The notes under the pieces are model-generated. The model was not told where the DNA came from and ran no database searches. It worked only from the letters and a program-made list of their open reading frames with translations. Shown in pieces: positions 24,501-34,127 of a stretch of 64,000 nt of DNA (position 1 is its first letter; each line of letters starts with the position of its first letter). The stretch is from the NCBI GenBank assembly GCA_045636125.1, contig JAZTWX010000027.1, forward strand, positions 1-64,000. Direction: 5' to 3'. The DNA is from HGM04593 sp045636125 (lineage in GTDB: Bacteria > Bacteroidota > Bacteroidia > Bacteroidales > Bacteroidaceae). The position numbers and the translations under genes are program-made.

Positions 24501-24748
24501 TGGTTCCTGTTCTTTTTTCGGTTTACGATGCGAATTTCACCTTTTTCGTTAACAATACAAAGTAAGTTCCTTCAATATGTATGAACTGTGGGGTTTGGTG
24601 TACGAAATGCGGCACGGCTCTTTATATCATTAACATAATGCGCCCCTCGGCATTGATGAACATTGCGGGGTTGCGGCACACAACGGCATATACCTGCCCG
24701 GGGGTGACGGGTTGCCTGTCCTTGCGTGTGTGAACGGGTGCTGTGCAT
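24501..24748. other. intergenic, with a gene-tail-like frame
   Basis: No intact gene. On the - strand a frame that begins just at the end of the 93-aa ORF reads TPGQVYAVVCRNPAMFINAE and then GRIMLMI with stop at about 24626. It resembles a real protein tail shifted by one frame from the 93-aa ORF. The rest up to the helicase start carries AT-rich sequence suitable for its promoter. Confidence 0.3.
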
Positions 24749-25030
24749 TCAATAATTCCTCTCCCTTATTTCAAAGGTTATCTCCATGTAGGAGCGTGTG
24801 CCGTTTATGTAGTCGGCGTAAAGGGTAGTAGCGTCGCGCCCTTTAAGAATGCGGCATTTGCCGCAAGTTTGACCTTTGGTCTTCTTCTGTCGCGACTCGG
24901 GATAACCCAAGTAAACTAGGGGCTCCTCTCGCTGCTCCATCAGTTCGCAGTCGTGCAGGCATTTCCAGGCTTCGAGCACGTAGGTGAGGCGTTCCTCTTT
25001 TGTGGAATTTTCTATACTTGGAGGTGTCAT
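24749..25030 (-). CDS. hypothetical protein, 93 aa
   Basis: Not recognised. It is a soluble small protein with a CGKC pair in GQTCGKCRILKGRDATTLYA and a C-terminal strand YMEITFEIRERNY. The CGKC pair could bind zinc with other Cys (CLHDCEL). The frame stops at 24749, but an adjacent frame continues as protein-like sequence for about 45 codons, so the gene may be frameshifted and originally longer. It lies upstream of the large helicase on the same strand. Confidence 0.45.
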   Translation of the reverse strand: MTPPSIENSTKEERLTYVLEAWKCLHDCELMEQREEPLVYLGYPESRQKKTKGQTCGKCRILKGRDATTLYADYINGTRSYMEITFEIRERNY

Positions 25031-25188
25031 TGTTCTGTTGCTTTAATGGGCACGTCGATTGCTTTTTTCTGTTTACTGCAAACTTACAATCTTATTCCCA
25101 ATTTCCAAGCGGTTTTGCGCCACTATTCTTGCTCTGCGGCCAATAAAAAAGAGAGTAGGGCCAAAATGTTTTTGGCCCCGTAAAAGGT

Positions 25189-25476
25189 TTACTCAAACGC
25201 TTCTCTTATTATGCGTTTGCTCTCTTTCTTGAAGCGAAGGCGATTGTATCTTTCTCCTTTGCAAAGATGACAGCTGCACGGTGTGCCTGTGCTCTTGTAT
25301 ACGAAGCAACTTTTGTGTGTTGCAAGTTGAAACCAAAAGGGGTGGGGTATTAAGCGGCCATCTTTGTCGCGAATCATTCTGTTGCACCCTGCAAACCTCA
25401 CTATCCGGCTTTTGAAGCGTAACCACCCTTGGTACTTACGCCATTGTTTTTCTCTTTTTTCCATCGTCTCTTTCAA
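25189..25476 (-). CDS. conserved small basic protein with zinc-ribbon-like Cys, 95 aa
   Basis: Very basic protein with a central FAGCNRMIRDKDGRLIPHPF and the segment STGTPCSCHLCKGERYNRLR. The CSCHLCKGERY arrangement looks like a short zinc-binding motif. Similar small proteins occur repeatedly in Bacteroidales genomes as conserved hypotheticals, as far as I recall. No function is known; the charge and Cys suggest nucleic-acid binding. It is isolated, 158 bases from the 93-aa gene and 184 bases from the phosphoethanolamine transferase. Confidence 0.65.
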   Translation of the reverse strand: MKETMEKREKQWRKYQGWLRFKSRIVRFAGCNRMIRDKDGRLIPHPFWFQLATHKSCFVYKSTGTPCSCHLCKGERYNRLRFKKESKRIIREAFE

Positions 25477-25602
25477 TTATATTGGTTAGGAACGATGGGC
25501 GTAAACGGTTTTGTTTTATGTTTTTCATAGTGTAGTTATATTGGTTGTTTATGGACAATACTACAAAAAACGTGCCAATGTTTTATTGCCCGGAATTATA
25601 TG

Positions 25603-25635
25603 AAAAAAGAATTGCGGCTCCGCGGAGCCGCAATT
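25603..25635 (-). terminator. intrinsic terminator of the phosphoethanolamine transferase gene
   Basis: Perfect 26-base palindrome (25610-25635, arms AATTGCGGCTCCG) followed on the - strand by C and six T (25603-25609). It lies 25 bases after the gene's stop. Confidence 0.85.
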
Positions 25636-25660
25636 GCGTACAGGTGTTTGTTAAAGAGGG

Positions 25661-27466
25661 TTATAGCTTGTCCTCGTCGGTGAGGGGAATGGCACCGCAG
25701 TCGGTTTTGAGCATCTCTTTTGTGTATTTGTACTCGCTGTGACCGATGGAGTTCGAGGGATTGAAATTGTTGCTTTCGATGTCGAACATTGCACACACCA
25801 TTTCGTATGTAAGGTCGTTGGTGAAGTATTTGTCCTTGTTGGCCTTGAAGGTTTCGAAACGCTCTTTGTGGTGGCTTATGTAGCTGTCGGTGAAGTGGAT
25901 GCTCAAGGGTATTCTCACGGTGCCGAAGCCTGTGAAGTATGATTTGCGGCGTTTGTTGGGCACGCAGCCGTGGTCGCTGAAATATATCATGGCCTCGAGG
26001 TTGAGTTTCTCGCGGCCGTAGTTGTATATCTCCTTGAGTACGCTGTCGGTGTAGTGTAGCGAGTTGTAGTAATTGAGCATAAGGTCCTCAACCCCCGGCT
26101 CGCCCCATTGTGTTGCGCTTGCAGGGTAGCGACTCAAATAGTTGGCGTGGCTGCCCATAAAATGGAGTATTACGAAATTGTTCTTCGTGGGGTCAACCTC
26201 GTCCAGGAAATTTATTAGATCTCCGTCGTAGCGGCCTTTGTTAAGGCTCTGCTCGGTCCATTTTGCGGTGTCGCAGGTGTCGGCTACAAGTGTGATGGAG
26301 GTGTCGTGCGAGCCTAAATAGCCTTGGTTGCTGTACCAGTAGGTGGTGTATCCTGCTTTGCGGGCGATATCTATGATAGATGTAGATTCGTAGAACTCTT
26401 TTGTGTTGTATTGATTGCGTTCGGTGAGCACACGCTCGAGTGTGGGCACTGTCTGGTGGTGGCACGAGTAGGCATTTGAGAAGATGACATTGTGTGCGGT
26501 GTCTTTCTTCTGCTCACGCAACCAGGGGGTTGTGTCGTATTCCATATCGACATAGGCGCTCATATAGTCGCGCGAGGCCGACTCACCAATAATCATTATA
26601 TATGTGTGGGGCTTGTCGTTCTTCTTGCCTTTTATCTCCACGTTCAGCCCGGCAAGTCTTTTCTGCAAGCCCTGGGTGTATAGGCTTGTGCGCCGGCTGT
26701 AGTCCTTGATGTCGTAGTAGAGGTAGAGCAGGTGTGTGCGCATAAAGATACCTCTCTTTTTGCGGAAGAGATTTATGCTCATTCCTATTATGTAAACGAC
26801 AAGGAATATAACCTTGTAGAGCGACATAGGCACGTTTGAAGCTGTAAGGCTGCAGCCCCAGACTGCTATTCCTAAAAGCATTAGAAAGGCGAGGGGAATG
26901 AGTATAAGAATGTGTATGGGGAACGATTTGAGGTATTCTATGGCTTCGTTCTTGTCGGTATTAAGCGCAGCTTCCATTCCGTTTGAGTCGAAATTTATGC
27001 CATAGATGAAAAAATATCCCCACTGTATCACGGCAAACATAAAGAGTGCGAAAACGGCGACTCCTGTCACAGGGCAGAGTATGTTATAAACCGTTGCGCT
27101 TGCCGATGAAATGGCAATGTGTATGGCCGACAGCCAACCAAACAGGTAAATGCCTGCAACAATGTCCATGCGCAATCCTTTACCGGTGCCTTTCTTCTGC
27201 TTTTTGCTTATGTAGTGCATTATGGGTGAAGAAAAAGCGCATATAAGTGCAGTTATCGCATTGAATATGAGAACGGGGCTGTTCAATGGTTGCTGTGTAA
27301 TTGCTACAGGCAGTATTGCTATTAGCGCAGCTATGAGATAACGGCGTGTCTGTTTCTTTTTGTGCTTCTTGAGCTCAATCTTTTCTATGCTGTTGTGCAC
27401 TGCGTAGCTTACTGCGCAAATGGCAATTATTGCTATTATGTATTGCCAAATGATTATGTTTTCCAT
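25661..27466 (-). CDS. phosphoethanolamine transferase (EptA/sulfatase superfamily)
   Basis: 601 residues. The N-terminal 240 hold five to six membrane helices (for example YIIAIIAICAVSYAV and ILILIPLAFLMLLGIAVWG). The periplasmic sulfatase-fold domain has the nucleophile loop IIGESASRDYMSAY (about residue 294), metal ligands in YSCHHQTVPTLERVL and ILHFMGSHANY, and YFSDHG near the C-terminus. The family moves phosphoethanolamine from phosphatidylethanolamine to lipid A or other surface glycans, lowering negative charge and raising resistance to cationic peptides. The nucleophile position is Ser where EptA has Thr. Its own terminator follows; the FHA gene lies 66 bases upstream. Confidence 0.87.
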   Translation of the reverse strand: MENIIIWQYIIAIIAICAVSYAVHNSIEKIELKKHKKKQTRRYLIAALIAILPVAITQQPLNSPVLIFNAITALICAFSSPIMHYISKKQKKGTGKGLRMDIVAGIYLFGWLSAIHIAISSASATVYNILCPVTGVAVFALFMFAVIQWGYFFIYGINFDSNGMEAALNTDKNEAIEYLKSFPIHILILIPLAFLMLLGIAVWGCSLTASNVPMSLYKVIFLVVYIIGMSINLFRKKRGIFMRTHLLYLYYDIKDYSRRTSLYTQGLQKRLAGLNVEIKGKKNDKPHTYIMIIGESASRDYMSAYVDMEYDTTPWLREQKKDTAHNVIFSNAYSCHHQTVPTLERVLTERNQYNTKEFYESTSIIDIARKAGYTTYWYSNQGYLGSHDTSITLVADTCDTAKWTEQSLNKGRYDGDLINFLDEVDPTKNNFVILHFMGSHANYLSRYPASATQWGEPGVEDLMLNYYNSLHYTDSVLKEIYNYGREKLNLEAMIYFSDHGCVPNKRRKSYFTGFGTVRIPLSIHFTDSYISHHKERFETFKANKDKYFTNDLTYEMVCAMFDIESNNFNPSNSIGHSEYKYTKEMLKTDCGAIPLTDEDKL

Positions 27467-27532
27467 AGCTTTGTGTGTTTATTATAATGAAATAGCCGAA
27501 AGGGCAGCGGGGCTGTCTCTCGGCTATATGTT

Positions 27533-28030
27533 TTAGTTCTCTTCGTCGGGGGTGTGAAGAATGAGAGTGGTAGCTCCCAATGTTATTATTGCTCCCGACT
27601 CAATGCGCAGGCGTTCTTTGTTGCCCAGAATGCGGTTCATTACAAATGTGCCTGTAACGCTCTGGTTGTCGCGTATTGTGTATGTGAGTTCTCCTGCGTA
27701 GCCGCGTTTTACGTTTATTATGCAGTGGCGGCGGTCCATGCTGGGGTCGCTTGTTTCAATGGGGGTTGAAATTACGGTTCCTTTGTTGTAGCGGCCTATC
27801 ATATTGTCGCCCTCGGCGAGCGGAATTGTTTGCTTGAAACAGAAACGGTTCTCCACCACAACTACGTGCCCGAGGTCCTCGGTTGCAATATCGTCGGCAT
27901 CTTCTCCTATGCGTATGGTGAAACTTTTGCGACACTGTTCGCACTCAAAGACGAGCGCTTGCCCTTGCTTGTAACCGCTTGCGTCGAAGTCAATGGGGTG
28001 GTCGCACTTGGGGCAGATTATTTTCTTCAT
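27533..28030 (-). CDS. FHA-domain protein with N-terminal zinc ribbon
   Basis: 165 residues from ATG 28030, which shares one base with the preceding stop (TAATG); this coupling decides the start. A zinc-ribbon-like segment comes first (KIICPKCDHPIDFDASGYKQ, then FECEQCRKSF), then a forkhead-associated domain (about 75-160) with the phosphothreonine-pocket pattern GRYNKG, SDPSMDRRHCIINV and VTGTFVMNRI. FHA domains bind phosphothreonine peptides. The kinase partner is not in the window. Co-translated with the HU/SPOR protein, so it may act in envelope or division control. Confidence 0.85.
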   Translation of the reverse strand: MKKIICPKCDHPIDFDASGYKQGQALVFECEQCRKSFTIRIGEDADDIATEDLGHVVVVENRFCFKQTIPLAEGDNMIGRYNKGTVISTPIETSDPSMDRRHCIINVKRGYAGELTYTIRDNQSVTGTFVMNRILGNKERLRIESGAIITLGATTLILHTPDEEN

Positions 28031-29049
28031 TATTGGTTGTTTGTTGGTAATATCCACGCGTCGGGGAATGTGCTTTTGAGCTCTTTTACAGCCTCTTGCG
28101 CCTCCTTGTTGGTGGAATATTCGCCTATTGAGATGCGGTGTCTGCCGCCTCCCTTAACAACAGAGTAGCTTGCCTGCATTTTTGCCGAAAGCTCTTCGAT
28201 TGCCAAGCGGGCGTTACTCTCGTTGGGCGAACTTGCCACTATAATGTGATAAGTTGTTTCCTGAACTTGTACAGCGGGTGCGGGCTCGGCAACAGGCGCA
28301 GGCTCGCTCTGTGCGGGTGTTTCTGTAACCTCGGCAGGTGCTGCGGGCTCCTCGGCGGGGAGGGGGCACATGCGGCCGTTTTCGTCGAGCGGGGTTATTT
28401 CATAATCGGTAACATCGGCTGTGGCAACGGGTGCTGTTGCGCTCAATTGCTGCATAAGTGATATCTGCTCGCTCGATGCAAAGCCTGTGAACGAAGCCTG
28501 CATATTCTGCTTGTAGGCGCTGTCGCTTATTGGGGTTACGAAAATGAATGTGAGTATTATTGCTACGGCTGCAGCAATGTACTGCCCGAGGTCGCGGCGC
28601 TTTATTACAATCTTCTTCTCCTCGCACTCGCGCAAAAGGGGAATTGCGAAGGGCTCGAAACCGAAATTGCAGGGGTCGTCGATGCCGTTTGCATCTACCT
28701 CGAAAGATATTTCGCCGTTTATGTTCATATAGAAAGTGCCAAGCTCGCCCAAACGTGCAACACTGTTTTGTGCAAGAGCCTGACGGAGCGCGGCAATATC
28801 CTTTTTCATTTCGCCGGTAGCCTCTTCGTACTGCATGTGCCCGTGGTTGATGTACTCCGAAACGAGAAGTTCGTCGTCGGCAGTGATGCGGGGAGTAAAG
28901 TGCATTGTACGATAGGGGGGCATAAAGATATGCTCCTCGGCATTATAGTGCGCAGGCTCTTCGTGAGCCAGAAATGCGCCTACTGTGGGAATAATCACGC
29001 AGTTATTGCGTGCCACAAGGTGTGATATGTAATTTTTCAAACGTTCCAC
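28030..29049 (-). CDS. HU-fold / transmembrane / SPOR-domain protein
   Basis: 339 residues. Residues 1-125 match the HU-CCDC81 bacterial domains (ISHLVARNNCVIIPTVGAFL, then a second half with LGELGTFYMNINGE). One membrane helix follows at about 153-173 (YIAAAVAIILTFIFVTPIS), then a Pro/Ala/Glu-rich linker (about 230-262) and a C-terminal SPOR domain (YHIIVASSPNESNARLAIEE, then VVKGGGRHRISIGEYSTN). SPOR domains bind denuded peptidoglycan at division sites. The cytoplasmic HU part could link this to the nucleoid. First gene of a two-gene unit with the FHA protein; divergent from the U32 peptidase. Confidence 0.87.
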   Translation of the reverse strand: MERLKNYISHLVARNNCVIIPTVGAFLAHEEPAHYNAEEHIFMPPYRTMHFTPRITADDELLVSEYINHGHMQYEEATGEMKKDIAALRQALAQNSVARLGELGTFYMNINGEISFEVDANGIDDPCNFGFEPFAIPLLRECEEKKIVIKRRDLGQYIAAAVAIILTFIFVTPISDSAYKQNMQASFTGFASSEQISLMQQLSATAPVATADVTDYEITPLDENGRMCPLPAEEPAAPAEVTETPAQSEPAPVAEPAPAVQVQETTYHIIVASSPNESNARLAIEELSAKMQASYSVVKGGGRHRISIGEYSTNKEAQEAVKELKSTFPDAWILPTNNQ

Positions 29050-29181
29050 GAAACAAAAATAGTAAAAAAAAATCTCACGGCAATATGTTTTCCATAATTT
29101 TTGACGATAAATGGTTTTAGTGCGCGCGGGAGAGTGCGCGGGTGATAAAATAGTTGTATCTTAGCGACCGATTTTACAACT

Positions 29182-31014
29182 ATGGGAAATTTGTCTAATG
29201 CTCGCAAAATAGAGCTTCTTGCTCCTGCCCGTAACGTGGAAACGGGAATTGCCGCCATAAACAGCGGTGCCGACGCGGTGTATATTGGCGCAGCACAGTT
29301 CGGTGCGCGTCAGGCGGCGGGTAACAGTGTGGAGGATATTGCACGCCTTGTGAAGTATGCCCACCTTTTTGGCGTTAAAATTTATGTTACGCTCAATACT
29401 ATTCTGCGTGACAACGAGATTGCCGGTGCCGAAAAGCTTGTGAGCGAGCTTTACGATGTGGGCATCGATGCTCTAATAGTGCAGGATATGGCAATTGCCA
29501 AGATGAATATCCCGCCCATACCTTTGCATTGCAGCACGCAGATGGACAACTGCACGGCCGAAAAGGTGGAGTTTCTTGCAGCAACGGGCTTTCCTCGTGT
29601 GGTGCTTGCCCGCGAGTTGTCGTTGCAGCAGATTTCTCAAATTCACACCCGCGTGTCGCAGACTGAGCTCGAGGTGTTTGTGCACGGAGCATTGTGCGTG
29701 AGCTACAGCGGCCGCTGCTATGCCTCGCAGCATTGTTTCGGTCGTAGTGCCAACAGGGGTGCTTGCGCGCAATTCTGCCGCCTGCCTTTCAGCCTGGTCG
29801 ATGCCGACGGAGCTGTCGTGTGCAAGGAAAAGCATTTGCTGTCGTTAAAGGATATGAACCGCAGTGGCTCGTTGGAGGCATTGCTCGATGCGGGCGCTAC
29901 TTCGTTGAAGATAGAGGGCCGCTTGAAGGATGCATCCTATGTAAAGAATATAACGGCGCATTACCGCAAGTGTCTCGACGAGATATTTGCCCGCCGTGCT
30001 GAGTACACAAGAGCCTCTTATGGCGTTGTTACACCGCAATTCACACCCTCGCCCGCAAAAAGCTTCAACCGTGGTTTTACCGACTATTTCTTGAGTGGAG
30101 AGCGCAGTGACATAGCCTCTTTCGATACCCCAAAATCTATGGGTGAGTGTGTGGGGCGTGTAAAATTCGTGTCGCGCAATTTCTTTACCATTGCGGGCGG
30201 CACGCTGGCCAACGGCGATGGTGCCTGTTTCATTGCCCCCGATGGGAAATTACAGGGCTTCCGCATAAACAGTGTGGAAAATGGCAGGGTGTTCCCGCAA
30301 AATATGCCGCAACTGTTCCCGGGTGCTCTTCTTTACCGCAATTACGACAATGAATTTGAGCGTGAGTTGTCGCGCCCCGATGTTCCGCGTCGTCTCTCTA
30401 TTGAACTTGAATTCGGTGATACTTCCACAGGATTTTTTCTTGCTGCCAAGGCCGAAAATGGCGTTGAGTGCAGGGTGGAGGAGCCCTTTGAAAAGGCGGT
30501 TGCGCAGAAGGCGCAGCGCGACAACATTGTGTTGCAGCTTTCGAAATGGGGTAACACCCCGTTTGTGGTGGCCGGCTCTGCGGTTACAATGGCGAGTGAG
30601 TGGTTCGTGCCCTCGTCGTTGTTGGGTGCTATGCGTCGCAAGTTGTGCGACGAGCTCACAGCCCGTTTGTTCGCTGCACACGGCCGTGAAAAGATGCTGC
30701 CGTTGAAATGTGGTGTGAAATATCCCGCTGCGACAATAGATTATCGCGGGAACGTTGCCAACACCCTTGCGCGGGAGTTCTACAAAGAGTGCGGGGTGGA
30801 AAGCGTTGCGCCTGCGTATGAAATTGAAGAGGCTGCCGGCTCGCCCATTATGTATTGCAAGCACTGCATTAAGTTCTCGTTTGGATGGTGTAGCAAGAGG
30901 GGTGGAAAAATTCCTTTCAAGGAGCCTCTCTCTCTCCTTTCGGCCGACGGACGCAGGTTCAGGCTCTCGTTCGACTGCCGCGAATGTCTCATGACTGTTC
31001 TCCCCGAAAAGTAA
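29182..31014 (+). CDS. peptidase U32 family protein
   Basis: 610 residues. The N-terminal U32 core is clear (IELLAPARNVETGIAAINSG, then AVYIGAAQFGAR, and the signature VFVHGALCVSYSGRCYASQH at about residues 168-187). The Cys-rich segment (GRCYASQHCFGRSANRGACA) matches family members involved in hydroxylation of 23S rRNA (RlhA) or ubiquinone-like chemistry. The C-terminal 300 residues are the collagenase-like extension, ending with CKHCIKFSFGWCSKRG, possibly a metal or Fe-S site. Despite the name, protease activity is doubtful. Single gene with its own terminator. Confidence 0.87.
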   Translation: MGNLSNARKIELLAPARNVETGIAAINSGADAVYIGAAQFGARQAAGNSVEDIARLVKYAHLFGVKIYVTLNTILRDNEIAGAEKLVSELYDVGIDALIVQDMAIAKMNIPPIPLHCSTQMDNCTAEKVEFLAATGFPRVVLARELSLQQISQIHTRVSQTELEVFVHGALCVSYSGRCYASQHCFGRSANRGACAQFCRLPFSLVDADGAVVCKEKHLLSLKDMNRSGSLEALLDAGATSLKIEGRLKDASYVKNITAHYRKCLDEIFARRAEYTRASYGVVTPQFTPSPAKSFNRGFTDYFLSGERSDIASFDTPKSMGECVGRVKFVSRNFFTIAGGTLANGDGACFIAPDGKLQGFRINSVENGRVFPQNMPQLFPGALLYRNYDNEFERELSRPDVPRRLSIELEFGDTSTGFFLAAKAENGVECRVEEPFEKAVAQKAQRDNIVLQLSKWGNTPFVVAGSAVTMASEWFVPSSLLGAMRRKLCDELTARLFAAHGREKMLPLKCGVKYPAATIDYRGNVANTLAREFYKECGVESVAPAYEIEEAAGSPIMYCKHCIKFSFGWCSKRGGKIPFKEPLSLLSADGRRFRLSFDCRECLMTVLPEK

Positions 31015-31047
31015 AAGCCACGTTCAGGGGAGGAACGCGGCTTTTTT
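31013..31047 (+). terminator. terminator after U32 gene
   Basis: AAAAGCC-A-CGTTC (31013-31025) pairs with GAACG-C-GGCTTTT (31033-31045) with one internal mismatch, followed by six T. Confidence 0.8.
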
Positions 31048-31190
31048 CTCCGAGTAAACGCTTTTACCCGTAATAGCATCGGCTTTCGCAAGTGGATGCT
31101 ACCTTTTATAATTACTATGAAAAACACATTTATATAACACGTGCGGCTGACTTGATGTTCTGCCGCACGCCGTTAAATATTGTTAATTCT

Positions 31191-34127
31191 TTATTGTCGG
31201 CAACAAATTCCTTTGTAATCGCAGAACTTGCAACGCTCCTTGTCTTGCGTGGGTTCAAAGGGCTTTGTAGGGTCGAATATGTTTGAAAGTGCATTGTGCA
31301 ACCTCTCAAAGAATGCTGTGCGTATGGTTGAGATATTGTTCACAGCTACTCCCTCTGAATCTATTATATAATCCTCGCGGCTTGCCTTGTTCTTGTGGAT
31401 GTAGAGGAGCGAGGGAGCAATTTTGCTTATTCCCTGGCGGCGCACCTCTTCAATCCACTCCAGCTCCTCGTTGCCGGAATAGTTCTTTCCGTCACTCAAA
31501 AGGTGTTCCACTGCAAGCGAGTAGAGGAACGCTTGAAAGCGATAGCCCGAGCTTGTGCCGTTGTGGGCGAAAATGTCGTCGAGTGAGGTTTTTGTATCAT
31601 TACGTCCACCACCGGTCTTGTAGTCGATGATATTGAGCGTTCCGTTTTTGGAGTCGATGCGGTCAATAGTTCCACCGATAGAGACTTTTATCTCTTTCCC
31701 GTCGGGGCGTTTTACGGTGTAGGGCATACGCACAATTTTTTCACTACCGAGGTATTTGAACGGTGTGTAGGCGTTGTCGAGCATAACAAGGCGCAAGAGG
31801 AATTTGTTCAACACGTCGCGGCTGATGAGCTGCTCACCGTTGTACACAGGGGTGTTGCTGTTATTGAAGAAGTGCTCAATAAAAGCGTCGTTGATGAATT
31901 TGTGCAGGAACTGCGGTGTCTTTATGTATTTCTCGAGGTCGCTCTTGTCTATTGTACCGTTGTTGGTGGTAAGGATGTGGTTATAGAGGTTCTCGGCAGC
32001 GGCGTGGAAAATTGTTCCAATATCGTTGGCTTGCAGCTCGGTCTCTTCCTCTTTGTACTCTTTGAGTCCAAGAACATAATAGAAGAAGAACTTGAGCCCG
32101 CAGTCGAGGAAACGGTTTATTCCCGACGGAGTGAGCAGCGACGCTTTTGGGTTGGTGTTTGTGTCGAAGCGGTTGAGAAGTGCCTGCATTATCGCATCGT
32201 TCTTCTCTACGGGTTCGGCGTTATGCTGGACATTGTTTTGTGCCGTTTGCAGCTTTATGCGCTTAATGTCGTAGAGGTTGCTGCCCAGTAACTGGAGAAG
32301 ATAGCGCGAGCACTCGCCTTTTGTCTTGCTTTCGGTGGAGCTGTTGTATACGATGGTTACGTTTTCGGCTCTCTGCAGCAGACGGTAGAAATAGTAGGAG
32401 TAGATGGAGTCGCGGTGCTCGCTCATTGTGAGCCCGAACGCGCGGCGCAGGTTGTAGGGGATGAATGAATTGTCGCTGCTGCTCTTGGGAATATTGCCCT
32501 CGTTTGCTCCAAGAATTATTATGTTTTTGAAGTCGAGGTTGCGTGTTTCGAGCAATCCCATAATCTGCAGGCCCACCACAGGCTCGCCGTGGAAGGGTAC
32601 ACTCAAAGAGGACATTACCCTTAACAGAAGGCTACCGAGGCTCGATGGTTGCAGCTCAATTTCGCCCTGAGTGAGCAGTGCAAGCAGGCGCTGTGTCTGG
32701 TTGTGTGCCTTAAGCATTGCCTCGCAGAAGAGTTCTTCGTAGAGGTCGTCACTCTTTTCGTTTATATTTGCGCGGTCGTTGGCAATGGCGTAAATGAGGG
32801 TTGCAATGTTGCGCATCCACTCGGCGTTGTCGGTGGGGCGGGTGAATATTGCACTCAAAATCTCGTCGACGCAAAGTTCTTCGCTTGTGGGGAGAAATCT
32901 TTTCTCTTTCAGCAGTTTTTCGCGCAAGGGGGCTGCTTTGTCGCTGCTGTATATGATGTAAGGGTGTTTGAGAATTTTCTCAACAGCCGCAAGTGTGTAG
33001 CTCTCCTGTTTTTTGTTGTAGCCGCGCACCTGAAGCTCAACGAGCATTTTTACAAGACTGAACACCGGTGTGTGGGAGATGGGGTAGCCCATTGTTACGT
33101 TAAGGTGCTCAAGCGCACAACCGGCCGATTTATCGGGGAGGCTGTGGAGGGTGGCTTCGAGCATTGTCTCGTCGCACAGCACAATGGCTGTTTCTATCTC
33201 CTTGCTGCTCAAATTCTCCTTGAGCCAGGTGGGGATGTAGCGCGTTTGTATATTGTCGGTGTTTGCAGTGGCAATAGTGATGTTTTTGTTGCCGGCAAGG
33301 TGGTTGCACTCTTTCTGCTCCAGGGCGTTGGGGAAGCGGGCGAGGTTCTTGCGCATAAAGTGCCCTGCCTCGTGAAACTGGTTGGAGGTGTAGTGCTGGT
33401 CGTAGTCCCAGTAGAAGAGGGCTTTTCCCTCTTTTTTTATGATGTCGAACAGCTTGGTCTCCACGCTGTTGAGTGCGTTGAAACCAATGAAGATGTATTT
33501 GTCACGGTGGAACTGCATTGTGGCGCAATTCTCAATTACATCGCGGTAGAGCATTCCCTCGTAGGCAAGGCTCTCTTTGCGCAGGCTCTCCTTGTAGCTT
33601 GTGTATATGGGGTAGAGGACCTCCCAGGTTTTTGTGAATTTCTCTTTTATTTCACTTTCGGCCTCGGGCTTGAAGTTGGTGAAGAATTGTTGCACGGCGC
33701 GTTTCTGCTCCTCGTCGAGGATGTCGGCGGCGGTGCCCATTGCACGCAGGTCTTTAATATTGGCAAAGAGCTGCGTTGCGTTGGCGAGGTTCTTGTCGAC
33801 ATCGTCAAAGTCTTTTATGAGCATTTCACCCCAGTAGTAGAAATTGTCGAGCGTGTCGTTGCTGCCAGTGTGTTTTGTGTACTCCTTGTGCAGCTTGCTC
33901 ACAAGCAGGATGGGGTCGGCTACAATGCTGTCGGAGAACTGTTCGAACAGCTCGCTGATGGTTATGTAGGCCGGGCTCCACATTGCTTTGTCGCCAATAA
34001 TCTCGAGCAGATATTGGTTGAAAAAGAGGCTCGCACGCTTATTGGGGAATATAATTGCGGTATTTTCGAGGTTGCCTCCGAGGCGCGTGTATATGTCGTG
34101 GGCAACGGTTTTTAGAAATGGTGTCAT
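31191..34127 (-). CDS. AddB-like PD-(D/E)XK helicase/nuclease subunit
   Basis: 978 residues. The N-terminal region is a helicase-like fold without a proper Walker A (IIFPNKRASLFFNQYLLEII), followed by the AddB-type core (IIILGANEGNIPKSSSDNSF). The C-terminal nuclease has GGTIDRIDSKNGTLNIIDYK (about residues 820-840) with the catalytic Asp-Asp-x-Lys. A 4Fe-4S staple is likely: one Cys in NRFLDCGLKFF before the nuclease and three in CKFCDYKGICC at the end. It works with AddA in processing double-strand breaks to load RecA, taking the place of RecBCD. The start overlaps the AddA stop by 4 bases. Convergent with the U32 gene. Confidence 0.85.
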   Translation of the reverse strand: MTPFLKTVAHDIYTRLGGNLENTAIIFPNKRASLFFNQYLLEIIGDKAMWSPAYITISELFEQFSDSIVADPILLVSKLHKEYTKHTGSNDTLDNFYYWGEMLIKDFDDVDKNLANATQLFANIKDLRAMGTAADILDEEQKRAVQQFFTNFKPEAESEIKEKFTKTWEVLYPIYTSYKESLRKESLAYEGMLYRDVIENCATMQFHRDKYIFIGFNALNSVETKLFDIIKKEGKALFYWDYDQHYTSNQFHEAGHFMRKNLARFPNALEQKECNHLAGNKNITIATANTDNIQTRYIPTWLKENLSSKEIETAIVLCDETMLEATLHSLPDKSAGCALEHLNVTMGYPISHTPVFSLVKMLVELQVRGYNKKQESYTLAAVEKILKHPYIIYSSDKAAPLREKLLKEKRFLPTSEELCVDEILSAIFTRPTDNAEWMRNIATLIYAIANDRANINEKSDDLYEELFCEAMLKAHNQTQRLLALLTQGEIELQPSSLGSLLLRVMSSLSVPFHGEPVVGLQIMGLLETRNLDFKNIIILGANEGNIPKSSSDNSFIPYNLRRAFGLTMSEHRDSIYSYYFYRLLQRAENVTIVYNSSTESKTKGECSRYLLQLLGSNLYDIKRIKLQTAQNNVQHNAEPVEKNDAIMQALLNRFDTNTNPKASLLTPSGINRFLDCGLKFFFYYVLGLKEYKEEETELQANDIGTIFHAAAENLYNHILTTNNGTIDKSDLEKYIKTPQFLHKFINDAFIEHFFNNSNTPVYNGEQLISRDVLNKFLLRLVMLDNAYTPFKYLGSEKIVRMPYTVKRPDGKEIKVSIGGTIDRIDSKNGTLNIIDYKTGGGRNDTKTSLDDIFAHNGTSSGYRFQAFLYSLAVEHLLSDGKNYSGNEELEWIEEVRRQGISKIAPSLLYIHKNKASREDYIIDSEGVAVNNISTIRTAFFERLHNALSNIFDPTKPFEPTQDKERCKFCDYKGICCRQ

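Noticed and set aside
32649..34115. 488-codon open frame on the + strand opposite AddB
   Set aside because: Composition (runs of V, F, C, L, H) is typical of the antisense of a GC-biased gene; the - strand protein is clearly real.
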